A stretch of DNA of 64,000 bases from Lachnospiraceae bacterium UBA3310 (GCA_002361355.1 DESQ01000035.1:3424-67423), one strand, 5' to 3'; counted from the first letter of the stretch, positions 1-8,855 are shown. A program made the numbers and translations. The notes: generated from the letters alone by a model not told the origin.

Positions 1-783
1 GTAATCCTTCCAGTCCAAAGAATCTATCGACCACTGAATGGGATAATACCCGCACTTCTGCACATTCTTTATGACATGATTGTCATAATCTCCGTAGGGT
101 GGACGGAACAGGCACATTTCATACCCCGTCAACTCCTGTACCTTTGTATGTACTTTCCTGATCTCCTCCTGACATTCCTCATCGGAGATCTGGGACATGT
201 TTTTATGGTTCTCGCTGTGGTTGCCAAGGTCATGACCATCCGCCAGAATCGCCCTGACATCCTCCGGGTAGGACTCCACCCATCCGCCCGTCATGAAAAA
301 GGTCACTTTCACATCATGCTTTTTGAGTATTTCCAGAATCCGCCTAGTATCCTCATTCCCCCAGGCAGCGTCAAAACTTAACGCCACCTGCTTTTTATCC
401 GTCTCCACACAGTAGATGGGCAGTTCCCTGCCACCCACGGAGCTGCTCACAGTGATGGAATCCGGCAGGAAACGCGCCACGCCCTGAATCAGCGCCACCG
501 CCGCCAAAAGAAAGGCAGCCGACTTGGCTGTCTGCACGGCCACATTTTTTAAAAACAGTTCCCGCTTATGCTCTTCCTTTGTCTGTGTCCTGTCAACTGT
601 GCTCACAGAACCGCAGTACTGGCCGCAGCCTCTTTGCTTTTCACGCTCTGCATTCCACTCCGCCACCTTTCCAGGTTCAGGCCATACATTGCTTCCCCGC
701 CCCCGGTGCTCCCGTTGTACTTTATTTTCCAGTTCCCCCATGGCAAGTCTGATTTTATCATTCCAGCTTCTTTTTTTTGGCAT
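1..783 (-). CDS. Polysaccharide deacetylase (NodB domain), 3' end cut by window edge
   Basis: Reading the minus strand from an ATG at 781-783 gives an open frame that runs off the left edge without a stop. A basic N-terminal segment is followed by one hydrophobic stretch (about 474-525, an uncleaved anchor or signal). The NodB motifs then appear in order: SFDAAW with downstream GNEDT (metal-binding Asp), HDLGNHSENH (metal-binding His pair) and RPPYGDYD, then QWSIDSLDW. The SFDAAW variant is typical of clostridial sporulation and wall deacetylases of the PdaA/PdaB type. The likely role is removing N-acetyl groups from peptidoglycan or another wall glycan outside the membrane. An AGGG lies 7 bases before the chosen ATG. 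An in-frame ATG at 796-798 has a poorer site. Confidence 0.85.
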   Translation of the reverse strand, partial: MPKKRSWNDKIRLAMGELENKVQREHRGRGSNVWPEPGKVAEWNAEREKQRGCGQYCGSVSTVDRTQTKEEHKRELFLKNVAVQTAKSAAFLLAAVALIQGVARFLPDSITVSSSVGGRELPIYCVETDKKQVALSFDAAWGNEDTRRILEILKKHDVKVTFFMTGGWVESYPEDVRAILADGHDLGNHSENHKNMSQISDEECQEEIRKVHTKVQELTGYEMCLFRPPYGDYDNHVIKNVQKCGYYPIQWSIDSLDWKDY

Positions 784-874
784 ACCGATACCCTGCATAC
801 GATTTTAATTAAATATATGGAAAAAAGATATGCGCAAGAACCATAAAAAATCTGAAAATATTTTTTCAAACCCC

Positions 875-904
875 TTTACAAATCGGTATAAAAGACGAAA
901 TAAT
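875..904 (+). promoter_or_regulatory. Putative sigma-A promoter for the FliD-C-like gene
   Basis: TTTACA (875-880) and AATAAT (899-904) are separated by 18 bases in an AT-rich gap. The start codon lies about 70 bases downstream, behind a strong AAGGAGGG site at 963-970. Assigned by eye. Confidence 0.4.
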
Positions 905-977
905 AGATATAGGAAAATTGTGCTATAACCACATATATGACACGGATGTCGAAAAACATGACAAGGAGGGTAAAAAC

Positions 978-2225
978 ATGGGAATCAATTTAACCGGTTT
1001 AAATTCAGGCCTGGCTGACACCTACTCTACGCTGCTTGGCGGCATGAGCGGTTCTGACAACGCCGGCGGCGTGAGTTCTCTGCTGGGCGACTACGCCGCG
1101 ATTAAAAACGGCAGCTACGGCAAAATGATGAAATCCTACTATGCAAAGTTAGAAAAGCAGGAAGCCGAGGAATCCGGTGAAACAAGCAAATCAAAATCCG
1201 GAAAGATTAAGGACAGCTCTTCCGCTTCCGCGGCGGCGTCCCTTTACAAATCCGCTTCTACTCTCACCTCTCTGAATTATGACAACAGGAGTGAAGAGAA
1301 CATTGCCAAAATCACGGATTCTGTTTCCTCCTTCATCAAGGATTACAACAGCCTGATGAAGAGTGCAGACAAGAGTGAGAACACCACTGTACAGAAGCAG
1401 GCGGAATCCTTATACAACTCCTACTACACAAACTACAAGCTGTTCTCCAGAATCGGCATCACCATGAATTCCGACAAGACGCTCTCCCTTGACGAGGACA
1501 CTCTCAAAAAGACGCTTGCGGATACGGAGAAGGGAAATGGCGCAACGGTTAAGACACTCTTTAGCGGCATCGGCTCTTTCGCTGACAAGGCTGTCAACAA
1601 GGCAAGCCAGATTTACCGCGCAGCGGGCGACGGTGAATCCGTTACCTCCTCAAAGGCAAAGTATGCGGGCGTAGGCCGCTCCTCTTCGACGAGCACCTCC
1701 AGCGCCTCCTCCACGAAGAATAAGGATAAATCTAAAACCGTGACAGACGCTTCCACGGCTGCTGCCGCGAACACGCTCTATAAATCTATCGAGAACCTTG
1801 GCTCGACAAAGATCGAAAACGATAATAAAGATGAAGTTTACAAGGCATTTTCTTCTCTTGTGAAAAACTACAACGATCTGATCAAAAATACAGACAAGAG
1901 TGAAAACAGCAATGTTGTCAATCAGGCATCCTATCTTAAGAACCTTGTGAGCGGCAACAAGAGCGCTTTCTCCAGAATCGGCGTAACCGTAAACTCCGAC
2001 AAATCCCTTTCCATCGACGAGGAGAAGTTTAAGGAAGCGGATATGACAGGTGTCAAGAATCTGTTTAATGGCGCTTACTCCTTCGCAGAGAAGATGACCG
2101 ACAGGGTGAACAGTATTTACCGCTATGCGACACAGGGCGAGGCTCTGACAAAGAAGACCTATGACAACGGCGGCAGCGGCGTCAACGCGCCGACCATGGA
2201 TTCCATGCTGGATACGATCGTATAA
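978..2225 (+). CDS. Protein with two tandem FliD C-terminal-like modules
   Basis: The ATG at 978 follows AAGGAGGG by 7 bases, so it is preferred over the upstream in-frame start at 918. The 415-residue product has no signal peptide or membrane segment. It contains two copies of one module (about residues 85-215 and 260-395): a YNSL/YNDL helix, a DKSEN motif, FSRIGITMNSDKTLSLDE or FSRIGVTVNSDKSLSIDE, then a LF..-..SFA helix. The pattern IGI..(S)DG.L.LD is how the C-terminal domain of the flagellar cap protein FliD looks. A Ser/Lys/Thr-rich linker joins the copies. No flagellar gene is nearby and the FliD N-terminal domain is missing, so a role in flagella is not supported. Function unknown. 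Confidence 0.75.
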   Translation: MGINLTGLNSGLADTYSTLLGGMSGSDNAGGVSSLLGDYAAIKNGSYGKMMKSYYAKLEKQEAEESGETSKSKSGKIKDSSSASAAASLYKSASTLTSLNYDNRSEENIAKITDSVSSFIKDYNSLMKSADKSENTTVQKQAESLYNSYYTNYKLFSRIGITMNSDKTLSLDEDTLKKTLADTEKGNGATVKTLFSGIGSFADKAVNKASQIYRAAGDGESVTSSKAKYAGVGRSSSTSTSSASSTKNKDKSKTVTDASTAAAANTLYKSIENLGSTKIENDNKDEVYKAFSSLVKNYNDLIKNTDKSENSNVVNQASYLKNLVSGNKSAFSRIGVTVNSDKSLSIDEEKFKEADMTGVKNLFNGAYSFAEKMTDRVNSIYRYATQGEALTKKTYDNGGSGVNAPTMDSMLDTIV

Positions 2226-2242
2226 TCAAAATGTAAGTACGC

Positions 2243-2297
2243 GAAAAGGGCGTCGCAAAATCATCAAATCAGATGGTTGAGCGCCGCCCTCTTTTCA
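2243..2297. terminator. Bidirectional intrinsic terminator
   Basis: GAAAAGGGCG..CGC at 2243-2256 can pair with GCGCCGCCCTCTTTTC at 2281-2296, with a small bulge. A run of T follows on both strands. It sits between the convergent FliD-C-like gene and the isomerase gene. Confidence 0.6.
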
Positions 2298-2310
2298 TTA
2301 TTCTATATTC

Positions 2311-3795
2311 TTATGCGAAAGGATTCTCCGTAGGATAAGGCAGGCTCTTAGGCTGATTGTAACCAATCTCGCTCACATCCACGCCGATATATTTGAACAC
2401 TTCATACAGTGCCTTTCCGTAATGGCCGAACGCAACCGCGCCATGATGCGGGTAATTCTTCTCGATCAGTACATGACGATAGAATCTGCCCATCTCAGGG
2501 ATCGCGAATACGCCGATACCGCCAAAGGACTTGGTTGCCACAGGAAGCACTTCGCCCTCCGCTACATAGGCGCGCAGAATGTTGTCCGCCGTGCTCTGCA
2601 GACGATAGAAGGTGATGTTGCCGGGAACGATATCACCCTCAAGCGTACCCTGCGTCACTTCCTCCGGAAGCGATCTCGCCATGATCATCTGGTACTCCAT
2701 GCTGCACTTGGAAAGCTTCTTGGAGCAGGTATTGCCACAGTGGAAGCCCATGAAAGTGTCTGTAAACTTGTAGTCAAATTTTCCTTCGATGGATTCCTTA
2801 AACATATCCTTCGGCACGGAGTTGTTGATGTCAAGGAGCGTTACGATATCATCACTGACAGCCTCGCCGATAAACTCGCTTAAGCAGCCGTAGATATCCA
2901 CCTCACAGGATACCGGGATGCCTCTGCCGGTCAAACGGCTGTTCACATAGCAGGGGACAAAACCGAACTGGGTCTGGAATGCAGGCCAGCATTTTCCTGC
3001 GATCGCCACATACTCGCGGTATCCCTTGTGCTCCTCAATCCAGTCGAGCAGGGTAAGCTCGTACTGTGCCAGCTTGGGCAGGATCGTAGGCTTGTTGTTG
3101 CCCTCTCCCAGCTCCGCCTCCATATCCTTCACGACATCCGGAATACGGGAATCGCCCTCATGTTTGTTGTAAGCCTCGAACAGGTCGAGTTCAGAGTTTT
3201 CCTCGATCTCTATGCCCAGATTGTAAAGCTGTTTGATAGGCGCGTTACAAGCTAAGAAATTAAGCGGTCTGGGGCCAAAGGAAATGATCTTTAAGCTGGA
3301 GAGCGCCGCAACCGCACGTGCGATCGGGATAAACTCATGAATCATGTCCGCACAGTCCTCCGCATCCCCGACAGGATACTCAGGAATATACGCCTTCACA
3401 TTTCTGAGCTTTAAGTTATAGCTGGCGTTTAACATACCGCAGTAAGCGTCGCCGCGTCCCTGAATCAGGTCGTTCTGGGATTCCTCGGCTGCAGCCACAA
3501 ACATTTTCGGGCCCTCGAAATGCTTTGCAAGAAGTGTCTCGGAAATCTCCGGGCCAAAGTTGCCAAGGTATACGCAGAGTGCATTACATCCATTATCTTT
3601 GATGTCCTTCAGCGCGTTCACCATGTCGATCTCGCTCTCGATGATGCAGACAGGACACTCGTAAATGTCCGCCGCGTCATACTTCTTTGCGTAAGCCTCC
3701 ACCAGAGCCTTCCTTCTGTTGATCGCCAGAGACGCCGGGAAACAGTCACGGCTCACTGCCACGATACCAATTTTTACTTTCGGTAAATTGTTCAT
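2311..3795 (-). CDS. L-fucose/L-arabinose isomerase family protein
   Basis: The 494-residue product has the fold pattern of the fucose/arabinose isomerase family: an N-terminal Rossmann-like half (IGIVAVSRDCF near residue 8) and a C-terminal half with likely metal and catalytic residues in SCEVDIYG (Glu, Asp) and GFHCGNT (His). Such enzymes convert aldoses to ketoses using a divalent metal in the cytoplasm. The ATG is preceded by AAAGGAGG. It is the last gene of a minus-strand operon after xylulokinase and a DUF4867 protein, so the substrate is probably a pentose or deoxyhexose whose ketose is phosphorylated by the kinase. Candidates are D-arabinose, L-fucose or a rarer pentose. The exact sugar cannot be read from sequence. 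Confidence 0.8.
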   Translation of the reverse strand: MNNLPKVKIGIVAVSRDCFPASLAINRRKALVEAYAKKYDAADIYECPVCIIESEIDMVNALKDIKDNGCNALCVYLGNFGPEISETLLAKHFEGPKMFVAAAEESQNDLIQGRGDAYCGMLNASYNLKLRNVKAYIPEYPVGDAEDCADMIHEFIPIARAVAALSSLKIISFGPRPLNFLACNAPIKQLYNLGIEIEENSELDLFEAYNKHEGDSRIPDVVKDMEAELGEGNNKPTILPKLAQYELTLLDWIEEHKGYREYVAIAGKCWPAFQTQFGFVPCYVNSRLTGRGIPVSCEVDIYGCLSEFIGEAVSDDIVTLLDINNSVPKDMFKESIEGKFDYKFTDTFMGFHCGNTCSKKLSKCSMEYQMIMARSLPEEVTQGTLEGDIVPGNITFYRLQSTADNILRAYVAEGEVLPVATKSFGGIGVFAIPEMGRFYRHVLIEKNYPHHGAVAFGHYGKALYEVFKYIGVDVSEIGYNQPKSLPYPTENPFA

Positions 3796-3812
3796 ATGAT
3801 ATACCCTCCTTT

Positions 3813-3829
3813 AACCGGGTTGACCGGTT
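3813..3829 (-). other. Intercistronic hairpin
   Basis: AACCGG (3813-3818) and CCGGTT (3824-3829) form a perfect 6-bp stem with a 5-base loop, between the stop codon of the DUF4867 gene and the ribosome binding site of the isomerase gene. There is no T tract, so mRNA processing or stability is likelier than termination. Confidence 0.35.
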
Positions 3830-4452
3830 TATTCTCTAATATCCAAATTTTTTCCCACAAGGCCGATGTGCGCGCCAGCGTCGAGACCGCCCTCCGCATG
3901 ACCGATCAGCCACTTGTTCTGTGCCGTAATCAGGGAATCCTCCCAGCCTTCATGTTTCTCTTTCAACGGATAATTTGTTCCCGCAGGCAGTACGATTCCC
4001 ACCTTGAAGCCGCCCTCATCCGCGCTGCAGGGCGCATAGTGCAGAGTAGTCGCATAGATTTCCACCGCCGTGCCTGCCGGTACCAAAAAGGCCTCCATCT
4101 TAGCCGTCTCATAAGTAAAATCGTCGGTGATGTCCTGCTGCATACCGAGAATCAGCACCGCGTCTGTCGCCGCCACATTGATCTCCGAGTTTCTGTGATA
4201 CTCAACCGCATTCAGCTTATAATTGTGGCCGTTGCAGTATCCCACCTGAATGGGCAGCTCGCCGTAGGTTCTCCTCTGTAAATCCTTCGCGCTCTGTGTC
4301 TCCTCCAGGGCGGCAATGGAAGGCTCGTAAGCCACGCCCTCCGGCAGCGGCGTCTTACTCTTGATCGCCTCCACCAGCTCCGTAAAGTCGATCCCCTCCA
4401 CAACCCTGCCATACTTACGAAATGACGGGTCTGTCAGTTTTTTGATCTCCAT
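3829..4452 (-). CDS. DUF4867 family protein
   Basis: The 207-residue soluble protein matches my memory of DUF4867, a cupin-like family found beside sugar isomerases and kinases in Clostridia. Visible features are a His-containing strand near residue 85 (VEYHRNSEINVA), a second one (LVPAGTAVEIY with LHYAPC) and a C-terminal AHIGLVGKNLD. The His/Glu pattern suits a metal-binding double-stranded beta-helix. The start follows GGAGAGAGG. It lies 13 bases after xylB and 33 before the isomerase gene, so it is co-transcribed. It may be a sugar mutarotase or an auxiliary isomerase. No enzyme activity is known to me. Confidence 0.75.
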   Translation of the reverse strand: MEIKKLTDPSFRKYGRVVEGIDFTELVEAIKSKTPLPEGVAYEPSIAALEETQSAKDLQRRTYGELPIQVGYCNGHNYKLNAVEYHRNSEINVAATDAVLILGMQQDITDDFTYETAKMEAFLVPAGTAVEIYATTLHYAPCSADEGGFKVGIVLPAGTNYPLKEKHEGWEDSLITAQNKWLIGHAEGGLDAGAHIGLVGKNLDIRE

Positions 4453-4465
4453 CCTCTCTCTCCTC

Positions 4466-5941
4466 TCACTTTAATTTCCCAAACAGTTCCTTACAGGTCG
4501 GATAAATCTGCTTAAACTGCTGATATCTTTCCTCATACTTCGCCACCAGGGCAGGCTCCGGCTCCACCGTGTCCACAATCTTTACGATTTTGGCCGCCGC
4601 TTCCTCCACATTCGCGTACTCGCCGCAGGCAACCGCCGCCAGCATCGCGCCGCCCATGGCAGGCCCCTCCTCGCTCTCGATCACGTCCACTTTCAGGTTC
4701 ATGATATTGGCGATCATCCGCTTCCACAGCGGGCTCTTCGCGCCGCCGCCGCAGATTTTCGTGCGTTCGATATGAATGCCCAAAGACTTCGCCACTTCAA
4801 GGGAATCTCTCAGGGCAAATGCCACGCCTTCCAGCACCGCCTGCGTCATATCCGCCCTTGTGGTATCCATGGTCATGCCGATAAACGTGCCTCTTGCGTC
4901 GGGATCGTTGTGCGGGGAACGCTCACCCATCAGATACGGCAGGAAATACACATGATTCTCTCCCAGCTTATCATCCGTGATGGCCTTCTGCTGTGCCCCA
5001 TACTCCTGCGTACCGATGATATCGTCCATCCACCATTTGTTGCAGGACGCCGCACTCAGCATACATCCCATCAGATGATAGTGCCCGTCCGCATGGGCAA
5101 ACGCGTGAAGCGCGTTAAACTTATCCACGCCAAACTGATTGGAGGAAATGAAAATCGTGCCGCTGGTACCAAGGGAGATGTTACACATGCCGTCGCCCAC
5201 GGTGCCGGTGCCCACAGCCGCCGCCGCATTGTCGCCGCCGCCGGCCGCAACCTTCACCTTTTCGGAAATTCCCAGTTCCTCAGCAATCTCGGGAAGCACT
5301 GTTCCCACCGTCTCGTAGCTCTCAAAAATCTTTGCAAGCTGTTCTTCCTTCACACCGCAGATCTCGCACATCTCTTTCGACCAGCAGCGGTTTTTCACGT
5401 CAAACAGAAGCATGCCGGAAGCGTCGGAAACATCCGTGCAGTGCACCCCTGTCAGCTTATAGGCAATATAGTCCTTGGGGAGCATGATTTTCTTTATTCT
5501 CGCAAAATTCTCCGGCTCCTTGTTCTTCACCCAGAGCACCTTCGGCGCGGTGAATCCTGTAAAGGAAATATTCGCCGTATATTCGGACAGCTTATCCTTA
5601 CCGATCACGTTGTTTAAGTAATCGCACTCCTCTGTGGTTCTTCCGTCGTTCCAGAGAATTGCAGGCCGGATCACCTCATCGTTTTCGTCCAGGATCACAA
5701 GCCCGTGCATCTGGCCGCCAAAACTGATACCCGCAATCTGACTCTTATCCACACCGGCAATCAGCTCCTTGATCCCCGCAATGCTCTGCTCATACCAATC
5801 CTCCGGCTTCTGCTCAGACCATCCCGGATGCGGGAAATACAACGGATATTCCTTCGATACGATATTGACAATTTTCCCATTTCCTTCCATCAGAAGAAGT
5901 TTTACGGCGCTGGTTCCCAAATCCACTCCGATATAAAGCAT
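4466..5941 (-). CDS. xylB: Xylulokinase
   Basis: This 491-residue FGGY-family sugar kinase has the N-terminal phosphate motif IGVDLGTSAVK, the substrate-side ISFGGQMHGLV, the catalytic Asp in AGGGDNAAAAVG, a second nucleotide motif NISLGTSGT and the C-terminal GGGAKSPLWKRM. Length and motifs match xylulokinases, which phosphorylate D-xylulose with ATP to feed the pentose phosphate pathway. Because the operon partner is a fucose/arabinose-type isomerase rather than XylA, the real ketose could be ribulose or another pentulose. GGGGG lies just upstream of the ATG. It is the first gene of the operon and divergent from a LacI-type regulator. Confidence 0.88.
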   Translation of the reverse strand: MLYIGVDLGTSAVKLLLMEGNGKIVNIVSKEYPLYFPHPGWSEQKPEDWYEQSIAGIKELIAGVDKSQIAGISFGGQMHGLVILDENDEVIRPAILWNDGRTTEECDYLNNVIGKDKLSEYTANISFTGFTAPKVLWVKNKEPENFARIKKIMLPKDYIAYKLTGVHCTDVSDASGMLLFDVKNRCWSKEMCEICGVKEEQLAKIFESYETVGTVLPEIAEELGISEKVKVAAGGGDNAAAAVGTGTVGDGMCNISLGTSGTIFISSNQFGVDKFNALHAFAHADGHYHLMGCMLSAASCNKWWMDDIIGTQEYGAQQKAITDDKLGENHVYFLPYLMGERSPHNDPDARGTFIGMTMDTTRADMTQAVLEGVAFALRDSLEVAKSLGIHIERTKICGGGAKSPLWKRMIANIMNLKVDVIESEEGPAMGGAMLAAVACGEYANVEEAAAKIVKIVDTVEPEPALVAKYEERYQQFKQIYPTCKELFGKLK

Positions 5942-6032
5942 AATAGTCCCCCAATCTCTTATTTTTCTATTCCGTGCCCGTGCACGACCTCTCTAATCCC
6001 ATCATAAGCCGTCCCACTCCGAAAAGCAAGCA

Positions 6033-6060
6033 TGTATATTTTTTTCGTAACTTTACACAA
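6033..6060 (-). promoter_or_regulatory. Possible promoter of the xylB operon
   Basis: On the minus strand TTGTGT (6055-6060) and TATACA (6033-6038) are 16 bases apart. A 5-bp inverted repeat CGTGC-CCGT-GCACG (5973-5986) lies between it and xylB and could be an operator for the divergent regulator. Weak match. Confidence 0.3.
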
Positions 6061-6076
6061 AATGTCGGTGAACGCA

Positions 6077-6105
6077 TTGTCTATTTCCACGTGACATGAT
6101 ATGCT
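6077..6105 (+). promoter_or_regulatory. Putative promoter of the LacI-type regulator
   Basis: TTGTCT (6077-6082), a 17-base spacer and TATGCT (6100-6105), with the gene start 28 bases downstream. The two divergent promoters share the 192-bp gap, so one bound regulator could control both. Confidence 0.45.
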
Positions 6106-6133
6106 ACTCTTGTTTAAGAAAGGAAAACACACT

Positions 6134-7150
6134 ATGGCAACCATCAAAGAAATCGCCACTCTCGCGGGCGTGTCGCGGGGTACGGTGGATCGTGTTTTAA
6201 ACCACCGCGGCGATGTCAATTCGCAGACAGAAGAAAAAATTTTACAGATCATCCATGATCTTGACTATAAGCCGAACAAAGCGGGAATTGTCCTGGCCGC
6301 CCAGAAGAAAAACCTGAAACTGGGCGTCGTTTTGCTCGGCGCGGGCAATCCCTTCTTCGACGACGTACTTCTCGGCGTAAATGAGAAAGCACAGGAGCTG
6401 GCCGGCTACAACTGCAGCGTCCTCATCCGTCAGACAGAGTACAGCCTGAAACAACAGCTTGACGCCATCGACTCCCTCCTTGCAGAAGGGATAAACGGTC
6501 TCGCCATCTCTCCCTACAACGACAAAGCCGTGCGTGAAAAGACCGACTGCCTCTGGGAACAGGGAATCCCCGTGGTAACGCTGAACACCGATATCGAAAA
6601 TTCCAGCCGTATCGCCTATGTGGGCAGCAATTTCTACCGTTCGGGCGAGGCCGCTGCCGGACTCATGCGCCTCATGACAAGAGGGGAAGTGCGCGTCGGC
6701 ATCGTCTCCGGCTCCCAAAACATCCTCTGCCACACCGAACGCATCGCCGGTTTTTCCCGCGTAATCGCGTCTTACCCCAACATACGCATCGTGGACACCG
6801 TCAACAACAACGACGACGATAAGGTGAGCTTTGAGCTGACAAAAAAACTTCTCGCCGACCATCCGGAGACCAATGCCTTCTACTTTACTGCCGGAGGCGT
6901 GTACGGCGGCTGCCAGGCAATCGAGACCTCTGCCCACAAAAGCGACATGACCGTCATAACAAATGATATGGTTCCCACAACCCGCGAATATATGCAAAAA
7001 GGACTGATTGCAGCTACCATCTGCCAACAGCCCTTTCAACAGGGTTCACAGCCTCTCGCTCTCCTCTTCACCTATCTGGCCACAGGGGAGATGCCCGTCT
7101 CGGAAAACAATTATGTAGATGTGGACATTCGCATCAGAGAGAATCTGTAA
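6134..7150 (+). CDS. LacI-family transcriptional regulator
   Basis: The ATG at 6134 follows GAAAGGA. The 338-residue protein starts with the LacI helix-turn-helix (IKEIATLAGVSRGTVDRVLN) and hinge, followed by a periplasmic-binding-protein-like sensor domain (LGVVLLGAGNPFFDD, then a ribose-binding style core). GTVDRVLN in place of the usual VSRVLN places it in a subgroup of sugar-responsive regulators. It is divergent from the xylB operon, so it probably represses that operon until a sugar or sugar phosphate binds. Its last 17 bases overlap the end of the convergent EAL gene. Confidence 0.88.
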   Translation: MATIKEIATLAGVSRGTVDRVLNHRGDVNSQTEEKILQIIHDLDYKPNKAGIVLAAQKKNLKLGVVLLGAGNPFFDDVLLGVNEKAQELAGYNCSVLIRQTEYSLKQQLDAIDSLLAEGINGLAISPYNDKAVREKTDCLWEQGIPVVTLNTDIENSSRIAYVGSNFYRSGEAAAGLMRLMTRGEVRVGIVSGSQNILCHTERIAGFSRVIASYPNIRIVDTVNNNDDDKVSFELTKKLLADHPETNAFYFTAGGVYGGCQAIETSAHKSDMTVITNDMVPTTREYMQKGLIAATICQQPFQQGSQPLALLFTYLATGEMPVSENNYVDVDIRIRENL

Positions 7151-8855
7151 GCCCTTTAGGAACGCTGGTGGACGCCGCGTCCCCCAGAAAATCCTTCTCA
7201 AACCGATCCGCCGGAGAAGGCTTTCCGAAATAATATCCCTGTATCATATCCGGCTTCGCCGCCATCATCTTAGAGAGCTCTTCCTTCTCCTCGATTCCTT
7301 CCATGCAGACCACGGAACCCAGACTGTGCACCATATCTATGATATGACTGATAATATTAAAATCTGACTCATTCTGGAGCGCCTGTACCACAAAACTCCT
7401 GTCAATCTTTACGGTGGCAAAATCAATCTCTTTCAGATAACGCATATTGGAGTAGCCCGTGCCGAAATCATCCAGTGCCAGATCAATATTTTTCGCCTTC
7501 AAATCCCTGAAAAGCTCCTTGATCCGCTCGTTCGTCTCAACATAGCCGCTCTCGGTCAGCTCGAGCACAAGACTGTCCGGATCAAGCCCTACCTCCTGCA
7601 CACATTTCTCTACATCCCGCATCAGGTCGCTCTTGTAGAGCTGTACATAGGACAGGTTCACATTGATATGGAACTGTGTTATGTACTGTTTCCATCTTTT
7701 ACAGGTTCTTGCCGCCTCCCAGAGGACATACTTCCCCACCGGAATGATAAGCCCGCTCTCCTCCAGAATCGGAATAAACACTGCCGGCGACACATTCTGA
7801 TACTTTTCATTCTTCCAGCGAAGCAGCGCCTCGGCGCCAACCAGCTTAAAACCATCCGACACAGAAACAATCGGCTGATAGTACACCTCGAATCCCCTGA
7901 AATCATTGTTCACATCCTGACGCAGCGCCTTGCGGATATTGAGCTTTTCCAGATAAACGTCATAGTCCGCCTGGACAAACGGCTTCATCTGATTTCTGCC
8001 GCCGCGCTTCGCCTCATTCAGGGCAAACTCCGTAAACCGCATGATATCCTCCACGGTCTTGTCTCCAAACGCGCCCTCCAGTACCCCCGCGGACACCGTA
8101 TAAAAACGGCTGTATTCTTTTCTTTTCGCCATAGCGGCTATGTTCCGCTGCAACTGCCGGTAAACCACACGGGAATCCTGCCGCATGGCCTGTCCCTCAT
8201 CGACGACCATGAACTCGTCCGCCACCAGACGGTAGACCTTCGTATGCTCACCCACGGTATTGAGGATACACTCGGCAAGCTCACGAAGCACCTCGTCGCC
8301 CGCCTCAATGCCTTCCTTCTCATTGATCTCCTTAAAATTATCTATGCCGATGCGCATCATATAATGAATGGAGCCGGGATTTTCTTTTAACAGGTTCTCC
8401 ATATCCAGACGGAAGCCCGCCTCCCTGCGAAGCCCGGTGACATTGTCGGCCTTCGCCTTCTTTCCAAGCTCACTGACTGTCCCAATCAGAAGTCTGTGGT
8501 TTTCCGTACCCGACACCACCGTGCCGCGGCAACTGATCCATACCACCCTGTTCATGCGATCCATCCAACGGTATTCCAACGCATGCGCATCCTTCTCACC
8601 CGAGCGGCATTTCTCCAGATCCGCCGCCACCATCTCATAGTCAGAAGGATGAACCACTTTTTTCAGGGTCTCCGTACAATCCTCTATCACCGTCGTGTGA
8701 AAGGGAAACCGCTTCGTCGCCTTTTTTGACAGAATATAAGTATCCGCATTCAGATCCAGAATAAACATGTAGGCATCCGAAGACTGCTGCATCACCTCAA
8801 TGACGGATCTGATTTGTTCCAATGACAGGTTTTTTAATGTATTTTTATCATCCAT
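7134..8855 (-). CDS. PAS-GGDEF-EAL cyclic-di-GMP phosphodiesterase, degenerate GGDEF
   Basis: I start at the ATG at 8853-8855, preceded by GGAG at 5 bases. The open frame also has a GTG at 8892-8894, but there AGGGG touches the start. The 573-residue protein has a PAS-like sensor (about 20-120), a GGDEF domain whose signature reads VADEF, and a complete EAL domain: EALLRW, INVNLSY, LELTES, LDDFGTGYS, VKIDRSFV, MEGIEEKEE and IQGYYFGKP. The EAL catalytic residues are present and the cyclase signature is lost, so it most likely breaks down cyclic di-GMP, with the GGDEF domain as a possible GTP sensor. No membrane segment is visible. Confidence 0.88.
   Translation of the reverse strand: MDDKNTLKNLSLEQIRSVIEVMQQSSDAYMFILDLNADTYILSKKATKRFPFHTTVIEDCTETLKKVVHPSDYEMVAADLEKCRSGEKDAHALEYRWMDRMNRVVWISCRGTVVSGTENHRLLIGTVSELGKKAKADNVTGLRREAGFRLDMENLLKENPGSIHYMMRIGIDNFKEINEKEGIEAGDEVLRELAECILNTVGEHTKVYRLVADEFMVVDEGQAMRQDSRVVYRQLQRNIAAMAKRKEYSRFYTVSAGVLEGAFGDKTVEDIMRFTEFALNEAKRGGRNQMKPFVQADYDVYLEKLNIRKALRQDVNNDFRGFEVYYQPIVSVSDGFKLVGAEALLRWKNEKYQNVSPAVFIPILEESGLIIPVGKYVLWEAARTCKRWKQYITQFHINVNLSYVQLYKSDLMRDVEKCVQEVGLDPDSLVLELTESGYVETNERIKELFRDLKAKNIDLALDDFGTGYSNMRYLKEIDFATVKIDRSFVVQALQNESDFNIISHIIDMVHSLGSVVCMEGIEEKEELSKMMAAKPDMIQGYYFGKPSPADRFEKDFLGDAASTSVPKGLTDSL

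Noticed and set aside
880..925. Flagellar sigma-D promoter before the FliD-C-like gene
   Set aside because: TAAA is present but the distance to a GATAT-like -10 is about 11 bases, where about 15 is needed.
4772..5617. 281-residue plus-strand open frame
   Set aside because: Opposite xylB, whose protein is complete and highly conserved.
5942..6133. Catabolite-repression (cre) site
   Set aside because: No sequence in the gap matched the cre consensus closely enough.
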